A DNA stretch of 64,000 nucleotides from JACDBE01 sp963714055. GTDB lineage: Bacteria > Actinomycetota > Acidimicrobiia > Spongiisociales > UBA5794. The stretch covers positions 744,001-808,000 of the forward strand of contig OY970227.1 of assembly GCA_963714055.1 (NCBI GenBank), given 5' to 3'. Made by a program: the position numbers and the translations under genes. The stretch's first letter is position 1. Each line of letters begins with the position of its first letter. Below the pieces are notes generated by a model, which saw only the letters and a program-made list of their open reading frames with translations, did not search any database and had not been told where the DNA came from. Positions 1 to 7,424 of the stretch are shown here, piece by piece.

Positions 1-517
1 CGAGGTTGCCCTCTTGGATGAGATCGAGGAGCGACAAGCCCTTGCCGACATACCGCTTGGCTATCGACACCACCAACCGCAGGTTGGCCTCGACCAACCG
101 TTTCCTCGCCTTGTCCGCCTGGCGCACCGCCCGCTCGAGGAACACCTTCTCATCGATCGACAGGTCACCGCCGGCGGCCAGCTTCTCCTCGGCGCGGATC
201 CCCGACTCCATCTGCATCGACAGCTCGACCTCTTGCTGTGAGGTCAGCAGCGGGTAACGCCCGATCTGCTGCAGGTACATCCGGACCGGGTCGGAGATGA
301 GCACCATGTCGTCGTGGGGCAGGTCGGTGGCGGCGAGGGCGTCATTGGAGTCCTCGCGAATCTCGATCTTCGCCGCGGCCAACGCCACCAGCACCTCGTC
401 GAGCGCCTCGGCGGGCGCCTCGTGCTCTTCGAGGTCCTGGTGGATCTCGGTGACCACCAGGAACCCGCGCTGGCGCCCCCGTTGGAGGAGGTCGCCGATG
501 ATCTGCTGGACCGTCAC
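1..517 (-). CDS. rpoD: Primary RNA polymerase sigma factor (RpoD/SigA), N-terminal part, cut by the window edge
   Basis: Group 1 sigma-70 factor that directs RNA polymerase to housekeeping promoters. Only the first ~172 codons are inside the window. They show a region 1.1-like start (VQQIIGDLLQRG), region 1.2 (DPVRMYLQQIGRYPLLT) and the start of region 2 (EANLRLVVSIAKRYVGKG, then LLDLIQEGNL). The start is GTG at 517, preceded 3 nt upstream by AGGTGAGG. The N-terminus is short, without the long Lys/Ala-rich extension of many actinobacterial SigA proteins. It follows dnaG after an 82-nt gap on the same strand, the classic dnaG-rpoD order. Identity is secure; the C-terminus is not visible. Confidence 0.93.
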   Translation of the reverse strand, partial: MTVQQIIGDLLQRGRQRGFLVVTEIHQDLEEHEAPAEALDEVLVALAAAKIEIREDSNDALAATDLPHDDMVLISDPVRMYLQQIGRYPLLTSQQEVELSMQMESGIRAEEKLAAGGDLSIDEKVFLERAVRQADKARKRLVEANLRLVVSIAKRYVGKGLSLLDLIQEGNL

Positions 518-599
518 GCCCTCACCTGCCTCGGCACCGCTCCGTCCCTCGACACGGTACCGGCTCCCACCGCCCGGTGGAACGGGTTCGCCGGCAGGG

Positions 600-2354
600 T
601 CAATCCAGCACGGTGGCGCTGCGGATGCGGTCGCGCTCCCGCTGCAACACGATCAGCTCGCCGACCAGGTCCGACGGCGTGTCACCCGCTGCCTCGGCCG
701 CCTCGATGGCACGATGGATCCGGGACGCCTCCGCCTCCACCCGCTCCAGCCGCAGCTTACGGACGACATCGTCGGCGTCACCGAGCGGCGCCTTTTCGAG
801 GGCGGCGCGGCGCAGGAACGCAGCGAGGTCGTCGTCGGCACCGTCGAGGAGCCTGCCCAGGTTCGGGTCATCGCCGGCCGGGAGCGCCGAGATGGCCGGG
901 CCCACCAGCTCGAACCCGGCGCGGTGGCGAGGAACGGCGAACCACTCGGCATCGACGTCATGGCGGCGCACCCCCGGGTCGTTGGCCAGCACCAGGCGCA
1001 GCAGCTCGCGCTCGGCCCGCTCCTGGGCGGTCGTCGGCGGCGCGGTGGCGCGGATCGCCGACGCCGGCACCGCCCCTTCCGGTTGGGCGGCGCGGGTGAT
1101 GACGGCTCGGTCGACCCCGGTGCGTCGGGCCACCCGGTCGACGTAACCGGAGCGAACCGCCGGATCGGGGTGGAGCCTGATGAGGCGGGCGGCCGCCGTG
1201 GCCGCCTTCACCTTGGCCTCCGGCTCCGCCATGTCGTAACCGTCCAGCTCGCGGTCGAGGCGGAACTGAAGCAGTGGCACCGACTCCTCGACGGCGGTGA
1301 TCAGCGCGTCCCCCAGGCCCTCCTGGAGTAGGTCGGCAGGGTCACGCCCGTCGGGGAATCGAGCCATGCGCAGGTCGAGGTCGCCGGGCACCGAGCGATC
1401 GAAGCCGCGCAGCGCGGCGCCGGTGCCGGCGGCGTCGCTGTCGAAGGCGAGCACGACCCGGTTGCTGAACCTGCGGAGCAGGTCGAGGTGCTCCTCACCG
1501 AGGGCGGTACCGCAGGTGGCGACCGCAATCGGATGGCCGGCGAGGTGGAAGGCGATGACATCCGTGTAGCCCTCCACCACGACCGCCCGGTCGCCGCGGA
1601 CGATCTCCGACTTCGCCCGGTCGAGCCCATAGAGCAGCCGCGACTTGTGGTAGATCGGCGTCTCCTGGGTGTTGAGATACTTGGGCCCGTCGCCCTCCAG
1701 GTCGCGGGCCCCGAACCCCACCGGGTCTCCGCGCAGGTCGGTGATGGGGAACATCAACCGTCCCCGAAAGCGGTCGATCAGGCGGCCGTGTGAGGACCGG
1801 GAGCCGAGCCCCGCCTGCTGGATCGTCACCGGCTCGTGTCCCTTGGCGGTGAGGTGGGTGACCAGGGTGTCCCACGCCGGCGGGGAGTACCCGAGGGAGA
1901 ACCGATCGACCACGGCTCCGTCGTAGCCCCGGCCCCGCAGGTAGCTGCGCGCCGACCCGGCGTCATCGCCGGTCTTCAGGCGCTCGTGGTAGAAGGCGAC
2001 GGCGTCGCCAACGGCGGCGACGAGCAGCTCTCGCCTGCCCCGTCGCTGCTGTTCACCGGGGCTCTCGGTGAGGGTGATGCCGACCCGGCGCGCCAGGATC
2101 TCCAAAGCGGTCGGGAAGTCGACGCCCTGGGTCTCCTGGACCCAGGTGAAGACGTCGCCACTCTTACCGCAGCCGAAGCAGTGGTACAGCCCCCGCGCCG
2201 GATCGATCGACAGCGAAGGAGTCTTCTCGTCATGGAACGGGCAGATGGCGGTGGCGTTGCGGCCGGACCGCTTCACCCTGGTCACCTCGGCGGCCAGCTC
2301 CGCCAGATCGGTCCGCTCCCTGACGCGTTCCTTGTCGTCGGAGGAGTAGGCCAC
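600..2354 (-). CDS. dnaG: DNA primase DnaG
   Basis: Synthesises RNA primers at the replication fork and works with the DnaB helicase. The protein has 584 residues, a normal length. The N-terminal CHC2 zinc-ribbon ligands are C38, H41, C59 and C62. A central TOPRIM core shows the acidic motifs VVVEGYTDVIAF and LAFDSDAAGTG at roughly residues 258-310, and a helicase-interacting C-terminal region follows from about 430. The start is GTG at 2354: a perfect TACAAT box ends 7 nt upstream and there is no Shine-Dalgarno, so the mRNA is probably leaderless. rpoD lies directly downstream. High confidence. Confidence 0.97.
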   Translation of the reverse strand: MAYSSDDKERVRERTDLAELAAEVTRVKRSGRNATAICPFHDEKTPSLSIDPARGLYHCFGCGKSGDVFTWVQETQGVDFPTALEILARRVGITLTESPGEQQRRGRRELLVAAVGDAVAFYHERLKTGDDAGSARSYLRGRGYDGAVVDRFSLGYSPPAWDTLVTHLTAKGHEPVTIQQAGLGSRSSHGRLIDRFRGRLMFPITDLRGDPVGFGARDLEGDGPKYLNTQETPIYHKSRLLYGLDRAKSEIVRGDRAVVVEGYTDVIAFHLAGHPIAVATCGTALGEEHLDLLRRFSNRVVLAFDSDAAGTGAALRGFDRSVPGDLDLRMARFPDGRDPADLLQEGLGDALITAVEESVPLLQFRLDRELDGYDMAEPEAKVKAATAAARLIRLHPDPAVRSGYVDRVARRTGVDRAVITRAAQPEGAVPASAIRATAPPTTAQERAERELLRLVLANDPGVRRHDVDAEWFAVPRHRAGFELVGPAISALPAGDDPNLGRLLDGADDDLAAFLRRAALEKAPLGDADDVVRKLRLERVEAEASRIHRAIEAAEAAGDTPSDLVGELIVLQRERDRIRSATVLD

Positions 2355-2361
2355 CGCGGCG

Positions 2362-2367
2362 ATTGTA
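2362..2367 (-). promoter_or_regulatory. -10 box of a leaderless dnaG promoter (TACAAT)
   Basis: On the minus strand TACAAT is followed by seven bases and then the GTG start of dnaG, the spacing expected if transcription begins at the start codon. No convincing -35 is seen. Inferred from sequence only. Confidence 0.6.
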
Positions 2368-2482
2368 CCGGCCGGCTTCGGACCCGATCGGGCGCCCGGT
2401 CAGGCACCGAGGCGACTTGCCCGTCGCTCCGAACGGACCTCAGGGACGTCGTATCTCATCCATAGGGACCGGTGCGGGCGCG

Positions 2483-2530
2483 GAAACGGGGAGCCCGGCG
2501 GAAGGGAGGAAACTCCGGGCTCCCCGTTTC
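2483..2530 (-). terminator. Strong hairpin terminator after the 29-residue ORF
   Basis: The arms 2483-2498 and 2515-2530 are perfect 16-bp reverse complements (GAAACGGGGAGCCCGG and its complement) around a 16-nt loop. There is no T-run, as is common in high-GC actinobacteria. It lies 83 nt beyond the stop of the short minus-strand ORF at 2614-2703 and upstream of the dnaG promoter, so it isolates that ORF as its own transcript. Confidence 0.75.
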
Positions 2531-2613
2531 GGATCGGTGCGGGGGCGAGGGGGCGCCCCCGGACCGGGTCTCGGAGCGGACGTCCTGGCAGGCGCCGCTC
2601 ATCGGTTCATGGC

Positions 2614-2703
2614 TCAGCGAGCCCTACGGGCGTTGGCGGTGGCCTCGGCCTCGCGTCGCTGAAGACTGACCATCTGGGCCATCGTGACTGGGTTAAGCAT
2701 CAT
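2614..2703 (-). CDS. Small protein of 29 residues, function unknown
   Basis: Not recognised. The ORF reads MMLNPVTMAQMVSLQ, then an Arg/Glu/Ala-rich helical tail ending NARRAR. Support: a near-perfect ribosome site (AAGGAG, 5 nt before the first ATG at 2703), an AT-rich promoter region shared with the divergent Lrp/AsnC gene, and a 16-bp hairpin terminator downstream, giving a self-contained transcript of about 250 nt. The predicted peptide is a short cationic amphipathic helix without an obvious membrane segment. A second in-frame ATG at 2700 would shorten it by one residue. It could be a regulator peptide, a small ribosome-associated protein, or the marker of a small RNA. Expression is unproven. 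Confidence 0.55.
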   Translation of the reverse strand: MMLNPVTMAQMVSLQRREAEATANARRAR

Positions 2704-2796
2704 CCCTACTCCTTCCCCCACATGCATTCCATCATCGTAAACACGAATCTGAACTATCTATTCCAAGTACTCATCCTAGCTGATAGATTCTCAGGA
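2704..2796. promoter_or_regulatory. AT-rich divergent promoter/operator between the small ORF and the Lrp/AsnC gene
   Basis: This segment is strikingly AT-rich against its GC-rich surroundings. An inverted repeat GAATCT (2745-2750) / AGATTC (2785-2790), with the extra pair CTATC (2754-2758) / GATAG (2782-2786), spans the promoter. TAGATT at 2784-2789 lies 7 nt before the regulator's ATG, with TTCCAA at 2761-2766 as a possible -35 (17-nt spacer). An autoregulated Lrp-type operator controlling both directions is a reasonable inference, because Lrp/AsnC proteins usually bind next to their own genes. Confidence 0.5.
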
Positions 2797-3267
2797 ATGG
2801 ACGCTCTAGACCGTAAGATCATCGCCGCTCTACTCGCCGACGCCCGCACGCCGTACGCCCGGATCGCCGAGGGACTGGGCCTGGCCACCGCCACCGTCCA
2901 CCAACGGGTGCGGCGGCTTCGCGAATCAGGGGTGATCACCGGCTACACCGCCCGGCTCGACTGGTCGCAACTCGACCTGCCGGTGGCGGCGCTGGTGTCG
3001 ATCAGCGTCACCTCGCGCCGACCCCTCTCCTCAGTGGCCGAGTACCTGCGGCAGATCCCCTGGGTGGTGGCGTGCGCCGCGGTCAGCGGTCAGTTCGACC
3101 TGCTCGTCCACGTCCGCGCCGCCAGCCCGGCTCACCTCGGCGAGATCATCGACGACATCCGCAAGGCATCGAAGGGAGCCACCCAGACCGTGCTCGTCCT
3201 CAGCCCCTACTTCGACCGCAGCGCCCCGGTTGGCGTCGGTCCGACCAGCCCGGTGGCGGACAGCTGA
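2797..3267 (+). CDS. Lrp/AsnC family transcriptional regulator
   Basis: Feast-famine type DNA-binding regulator of 156 residues. The N-terminal winged helix-turn-helix is at about residues 1-50 (MDALDRKIIAALLADARTPY, then GLATATVHQRVRRLRESGVI), followed by the RAM ligand-binding/oligomerisation domain at about 68-140. The frame is open upstream to an ATG at 2722, but that stretch is AT-rich promoter DNA. The ATG at 2797 matches the family N-terminus and has a -10 box 7 nt before it, so it is probably leaderless. The effector is unknown. The gene is divergent from a 29-codon ORF, its likely target besides itself, and ends 3 nt from the convergent glyS. Confidence 0.9.
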   Translation: MDALDRKIIAALLADARTPYARIAEGLGLATATVHQRVRRLRESGVITGYTARLDWSQLDLPVAALVSISVTSRRPLSSVAEYLRQIPWVVACAAVSGQFDLLVHVRAASPAHLGEIIDDIRKASKGATQTVLVLSPYFDRSAPVGVGPTSPVADS

Positions 3268-3270
3268 ACG

Positions 3271-4578
3271 CTACGGATCGAGTCGCTCCGACAGGTACCC
3301 CACCAGCGACGACATCGGGATCCGATCCTGGGCCATCGAGTCGCGGTCACGGACGGTCACCTGGTCGTCGTCGAGTGAAGCGAAGTCGACGGTGACGCAG
3401 AAGGGGGTGCCGATCTCGTCCTGGCGGCGATAGCGGCGGCCGATCGCCTGCGTCACGTCCACCTCGATGTCCCACCGCGGGCGCAGCGAATCGGCGACCC
3501 TCTGCGTCACCGCGATCAGCTCGTCCTTCTTCGACAGCGGGAGCACCGCCACCTTCACCGGGGCGAGACGGTGGTCGAGGCGGAGCACGGTGCGCTTCTC
3601 CCCGCCGACCTCGTCCTCGGTGTAGGCGTCGATGAGGAAGGCGAACGTGGTGCGGGTGGCGCCGACGGCGGGCTCGACAACGTAGGGGTAGAAGCGCTCG
3701 CCGGTGGCGTCGTCGAAGTAGGTGAGGTCCTCTCCACTGGCGGCGGCGTGCGCCTTCAGGTCGAAGTCGGTGCGGCTGGCGATTCCTTCGAGCTCGTCCC
3801 AATCCCACGGGAACAGGTACTCGATGTCAGACGTGCCCGACGAGTAGTGCGACAGCTCGTCGGCGTCGTGGGGCCGCAACCGCAGCCGCTCGGGCGTCAG
3901 CCCGAGGTCGGTGAACCAGTGCATCCGCTCCTGCTGCCAGTACTCGAACCACTGCTGCGACTCGTCGGGCCGGCAGAAGAACTCCATCTCCATCTGCTCG
4001 AACTCGCGGGTACGGAACACGAACTGGCCAGGGGTGATCTCGTTGCGGAACGCCTTCCCGATCTGGGCGATACCGAATGGCAGCCGCAGCCGCGAGGTGC
4101 GCCGCACGTTCTCGTAGTTGATGAAGATGCCCTGGGCCGTCTCCGGCCGCAGGTACACCAGGTTGCCCTCACTCTCCACCGGGCCCATGTGGGTGCGGAA
4201 CATGAGGTTGAACTGCTTGGGATCGGTGAAGGTACCCCGCATGCCACACGAGGGGCACTGGTCCTGGTCGTCGAGCTTGTCGAGCCGGTGACGGTTGTGG
4301 CAGTTGGTGCACTCGACCAGCGGGTCGGTGAAGGAGGCGACATGGCCGGAGGCCTCCCAGACCCGCGGGGACTGGATGATGGCCGAGTCGAGCCCGACGA
4401 TGTCGTCGCGCAGCCGCACCATCGACCGCCACCACTGCTCCTTGACGTTGCGCAGCACCGCCACCCCGAGTGGCCCGTAGTCGTAGGCGGACCGCAGCCC
4501 GCCGTAGATCTCGGACGACTGGAACACGAAGCCGCGCTTCTTGGCGAGGTTGACGATGGTGTCGAAGTCGGCGGGCAT
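3271..4578 (-). CDS. glyS: Glycyl-tRNA synthetase, alpha2 (eukaryote-like) type
   Basis: Charges tRNA-Gly with glycine; class II synthetase of 435 residues, close to the usual size of the single-chain homodimeric form. Seen: N-terminal FVFQSSEIYGGLRSAYDYGPLG; an inserted zinc-ribbon-like segment CTNCHNRH with CPSCG; motif 2 around FRNEITPGQFVFRTREFEQME; a motif 3-like HRLAPVKVAVLPL; and a C-terminal anticodon-binding domain. Start ATG at 4578. A TATCAT box at 4612-4617 would give a leader of about 27 nt with GAGG upstream of the ATG. It stands alone, convergent with the Lrp regulator. Confidence 0.96.
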   Translation of the reverse strand: MPADFDTIVNLAKKRGFVFQSSEIYGGLRSAYDYGPLGVAVLRNVKEQWWRSMVRLRDDIVGLDSAIIQSPRVWEASGHVASFTDPLVECTNCHNRHRLDKLDDQDQCPSCGMRGTFTDPKQFNLMFRTHMGPVESEGNLVYLRPETAQGIFINYENVRRTSRLRLPFGIAQIGKAFRNEITPGQFVFRTREFEQMEMEFFCRPDESQQWFEYWQQERMHWFTDLGLTPERLRLRPHDADELSHYSSGTSDIEYLFPWDWDELEGIASRTDFDLKAHAAASGEDLTYFDDATGERFYPYVVEPAVGATRTTFAFLIDAYTEDEVGGEKRTVLRLDHRLAPVKVAVLPLSKKDELIAVTQRVADSLRPRWDIEVDVTQAIGRRYRRQDEIGTPFCVTVDFASLDDDQVTVRDRDSMAQDRIPMSSLVGYLSERLDP

Positions 4579-4635
4579 GCCTGGGCCTCGGCTGGGTGGG
4601 CGGAGCGGCGGATGATAGGGCCGGGCGGGTCCGAA

Positions 4636-5421
4636 TCAGGTGCCCACGGCGTCGACCGCCCCGCCGAAGCGACGGTGGCGCTGTTGGTAGTGGCGGACGG
4701 CGTCGGCGAGGTGGTGGCGGTCGAAATCGGGCCACAGGATGCCGGGGAACCAGAGCTCGGCGTAGGCCGCCTGCCACAGCAGGAAGTTGGACAGCCGGTG
4801 CTCGCCCGACGACCGGATCACCAGGTCGAGATCGGGCATCCCCGGCACGTAGAGGTGGTGGGCGACGGTCTCCGCACTGACGTCGCCTGCGGCGATCTCG
4901 CCGGCGGCGACGGCGGCGGCGATGCGGCGGGCGGCGGCGGCGATCTCGGCCCGGCTGCCGTAGTTGAAGGCGAAGACCAGGTCGAGGACCGTGTTGGCGG
5001 CGGTCTTGTCCTCCGCCTCCCGCATGATGGTGCGGTTGCGCTCGGGGATGCGTGGATCGTCCAGATCGCCGGCGAACCACATCCGTACGCCCATGGCGTC
5101 GAACTCGTCGCGGCGGCGCACCAGGAGGTCCTCGTTGAACCACATCAGGAAGTCGACCTCCTCGGCGGAGCGCGACCAGTTCTCGGTGGAGAACGTGTAC
5201 GCCGTCAGCCACCGGATCCCCAACTCGACCGCCCCCTCGACAACGTCGAACAACGCCGCCTCCCCGGCGGCGTGCCCGGCGGTGCGGGGTAGTCCTCGGG
5301 CGTTCGCCCAGCGGCCGTTGCCGTCGAGGATCAACCCGACGTGCACCGGCACCCGGCCGGGATCGATCCCGATGCGGTCCAGCGGCCGACCGGGGCTGTC
5401 GCCGGTCCGCTGGTCAGCCAT
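4636..5421 (-). CDS. uppS: Isoprenyl transferase (undecaprenyl/polyprenyl diphosphate synthase, UppS family)
   Basis: Cis-prenyltransferase that makes the polyprenyl carrier lipid for peptidoglycan and other wall polymers. It has 261 residues. Seen: the diphosphate-binding motif LILDGNGRWA near residue 31, WLTAYTFSTENWSR, and the C-terminal SGEHRLSNFLLWQ with a following Tyr/Glu segment. Family consensus has E-L-R-I-S-N here, so EHRLSN is a small deviation. The ATG at 5421 overlaps the recO stop by 8 nt, implying translational coupling. The frame is open further upstream, but that part lies inside recO. Product chain length cannot be told from sequence. Confidence 0.93.
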   Translation of the reverse strand: MADQRTGDSPGRPLDRIGIDPGRVPVHVGLILDGNGRWANARGLPRTAGHAAGEAALFDVVEGAVELGIRWLTAYTFSTENWSRSAEEVDFLMWFNEDLLVRRRDEFDAMGVRMWFAGDLDDPRIPERNRTIMREAEDKTAANTVLDLVFAFNYGSRAEIAAAARRIAAAVAAGEIAAGDVSAETVAHHLYVPGMPDLDLVIRSSGEHRLSNFLLWQAAYAELWFPGILWPDFDRHHLADAVRHYQQRHRRFGGAVDAVGT

Positions 5422-6133
5422 CCAGCACGGCGAGCGCTCCCAGCCCGCGTTCGAGGTGATACTCGAGGAAGCGCCGGGCGACACCCAGCCCCTCGCCCTG
5501 CATGCCCGGGTCGGTGTCGGGGAGGTCCCCCAGGTCGGCGCCGGCCAGCAGCGACAGGTGGGCGGTGACCCCGGGGCGGAGGGCGTAGGCGCCGGCGGTG
5601 CGACATCCCTCGCACAGCGCGCCACCGGCGGCGAAGCTGAACCGGGTGAGCCCGTCGGGGCGGCCGCAACCGGCGCAGGTCTCCAGGGCCGGCGCCACCC
5701 CGACCACCCCCGCCGCCTTGAGCAGGAAGGCGGTGGCGAGGTCGCGGCTCACGTTCCCGCCGTCGAGCGCCCGCAGCCCGCGCTGCAGCAGCAGGAAGAG
5801 CCGCACCGACGACTCGCTCTCCTGGGCGACGATGTCGACCACCTCGACCATCGACCCGGCGATGAGCACCGCGTCGAGGTCGTTGCGGAGGGCGTGGAAC
5901 GGCTCGACCAGCGTCACCTGGGTGATCGTGTCCAGGTTGCGCCCCTCGTACAGCAGCAGGTCGACGTGGCAGAACGGCTCGAGCCGGCCCCCGAACCGGC
6001 TCTTGGTGCGCCGGACGCCCTTGGCCACGGTGCGCAGCTTGCCGTTGTTGGGGCTGAGCAGGACCACGATGCGGTCGGCCTCCCCGAACGGGTAGCCACG
6101 CAGCACGATTCCCTGGTCACGCCGGAGACCCAC
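5414..6133 (-). CDS. recO: DNA repair protein RecO
   Basis: Recombination mediator that helps load RecA onto SSB-coated gaps in the RecFOR pathway. It has 239 residues, with an N-terminal OB fold (RDQGIVLRGYPFGEADRIVVLLS) and a C-terminal four-cysteine zinc module (CAGCGRPDG, then CEGC). The GTG start at 6133 is preceded by TAGCCT ending 6 nt upstream and no Shine-Dalgarno, so it is probably leaderless. uppS is translationally coupled downstream, and a pterin dehydratase gene is divergent upstream. Confidence 0.93.
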   Translation of the reverse strand: MGLRRDQGIVLRGYPFGEADRIVVLLSPNNGKLRTVAKGVRRTKSRFGGRLEPFCHVDLLLYEGRNLDTITQVTLVEPFHALRNDLDAVLIAGSMVEVVDIVAQESESSVRLFLLLQRGLRALDGGNVSRDLATAFLLKAAGVVGVAPALETCAGCGRPDGLTRFSFAAGGALCEGCRTAGAYALRPGVTAHLSLLAGADLGDLPDTDPGMQGEGLGVARRFLEYHLERGLGALAVLDG

Positions 6134-6184
6134 CGGGCAAGGCTACCGGGCACCATGGCGACACCGAGCGTATGCTCGGGGCTG
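6134..6184. promoter_or_regulatory. Compact divergent leaderless promoters for recO and the pterin dehydratase gene
   Basis: Only 51 nt separate the two start codons. TAGCCT (6140-6145, minus) ends 6 nt before the recO GTG, and TATGCT (6171-6176, plus) ends 8 nt before the dehydratase ATG. The two core promoters therefore interleave. Inferred from box spacing alone. Confidence 0.5.
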
Positions 6185-6460
6185 ATGCGAGCCGACGACG
6201 ACGCCCGCGCCGCTTTTCTCGCCGGCCATCCCGGCTGGTCGATCGACGGCGAGACCGTTTCCAGGACCTTCGAGTGCGACGGGTTCTCCGGGGCGGTGGC
6301 GTTCGTGGTGCGGGTGGCGATGGCGGCCGAGGTGGCCGACCACCACCCCGACATCGACATCCGTTACCGGAAGGTGACCATCGCCTTGTCGACTCACTCG
6401 GAGGGTGCGTTGACCGGCAAGGACCTCGACCTGGCCGGGGCGATCGACGACCTCACCTAG
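6185..6460 (+). CDS. 4a-hydroxytetrahydrobiopterin dehydratase (pterin-4a-carbinolamine dehydratase)
   Basis: Recycles the carbinolamine formed by pterin-dependent hydroxylases; members of this family also act as dimerisation cofactors. It has 91 residues, the usual length. Seen: the GWS segment (AGHPGWSIDG), the catalytic histidine pair in ADHHPDIDIRYRKV, and the downstream TH and LTGKDLDLA motifs. ATG 6185 is chosen because it matches the family N-terminus and has a -10 box 8 nt before it; ATG 6155 is an in-frame alternative 10 codons longer. No aromatic amino-acid hydroxylase gene is nearby, so its substrate partner is unknown. Confidence 0.88.
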   Translation: MRADDDARAAFLAGHPGWSIDGETVSRTFECDGFSGAVAFVVRVAMAAEVADHHPDIDIRYRKVTIALSTHSEGALTGKDLDLAGAIDDLT

Positions 6461-6562
6461 GCGGCCGTTGCGCCGCTCGCCCCCCGGATCGCCGCGCCCC
6501 GGGGCAACCCGTCCTCGTTCGGACGCCATCACAGCCAGAGCTCGGCGCCGGAGGGGCCAAAC

Positions 6563-7424
6563 CTACTCGTAGCGTCGTGCCGGGCCGTCGAGGCCGGTGT
6601 CACCGAGGATGAAGTTCACCGTGACGGTGGCAGAGGCGGCGAGGCCGTCGGGGTCGGTCACCTCGACGGTCAGGACGACGGTCCTGGAGAGGGGCAGTAC
6701 CAGGGCGGCGATGGAGAGCTCGCCCTGGTCGTCGATGGCGAAGCGCCCGTTGTCGTTGCCGGCGGTGATGGCGTAGCTGAGCAGGTCGCCGTCGGGGTCG
6801 GAGGCGGTGACGGTGCCGACGATGGTGCCGGGGAGGGGCAGCACGCCCGAGAACGTCGCCGGCTCGATCGTCGGCGGCTGATTCACCGCGGTGACCGTGA
6901 CCGTCACCTCGGCCTCCCCCGTCCCTCCGTTGCCGTCGTCGGCGGTGGCGGGGAACACGACCGGCGAGACAGCGGAGTCGAGCGGGCCGGTGACGACCAC
7001 CTCGCCACCGGCTTCCACGTCGAACCCGTTGCCGGACCCCGAGAAGGTGAGCGGGTCCCCGTCGGCGTCGGTGGCGGAGACCGTGCCCACCACGTCTCCC
7101 GCCGGAGTGTCTTCCGGGACGGTCAGCGGCAAGCGGGTCCACCTCCGGGGCGTCGTTGACCGCGGTCACCGTGACGGTGACCGTCGCCGACGAGCTGTCC
7201 CCCGATGATCCGGTCACCGAGTAGGTGAAGTCGTCGGTCCCGGAGAAGGCGGTATCCGGCGTGTAGGTGATCGTGCCGGCGGGGTTCGCCACCCCGGCCC
7301 CCGAGGACGGGCCGGAGGTGACCTCCACCGAGGCGGGGTCGAGCCCGTCGCCGGTGTCGTTGGCCAGCACGTCGATGGTCACCGAGCCGTCCTCGTCGAC
7401 GGTGGCGGTGTCGTCGTTGGCCAC
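6563..7424 (-). pseudogene. Detached cadherin-like ectodomain of the sigma factor gene, separated by two +1 frameshifts
   Basis: Two minus-strand frames hold the continuation of the sigma gene at 7123-8721. The frame from about 7424 to 7130 starts VANDDTATVDEDGSVTID and carries one Big_9/cadherin-like repeat ending TVTAVNDAPEVDP. The frame from about 7132 to 6563 continues LPLTVPEDTPAGDVVG with two more repeats (DADGDPL, DPDGDLLSY), ending at TAG 6563. Removing one T in CCGCTTGCCG (about 7130) and one base in the GC-rich tract near 7425-7470 restores a single frame. Neither piece has a convincing start of its own. This is either sequencing/assembly error or real decay. Confidence 0.7.

Noticed and set aside
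2722..2796. A 25-codon longer N-terminus for the Lrp/AsnC regulator, from ATG 2722
   Set aside because: The stretch is AT-rich promoter DNA with an inverted repeat and a -10 box; its translation does not resemble the family, whose N-terminus matches ATG 2797.
7123..7140. Programmed +1 ribosomal frameshift at CTT in the sigma/cadherin gene
   Set aside because: The site has CTT, as in prfB, but no following stop or slow codon and no stimulatory Shine-Dalgarno-like element at the right distance. A simple extra base is more likely.
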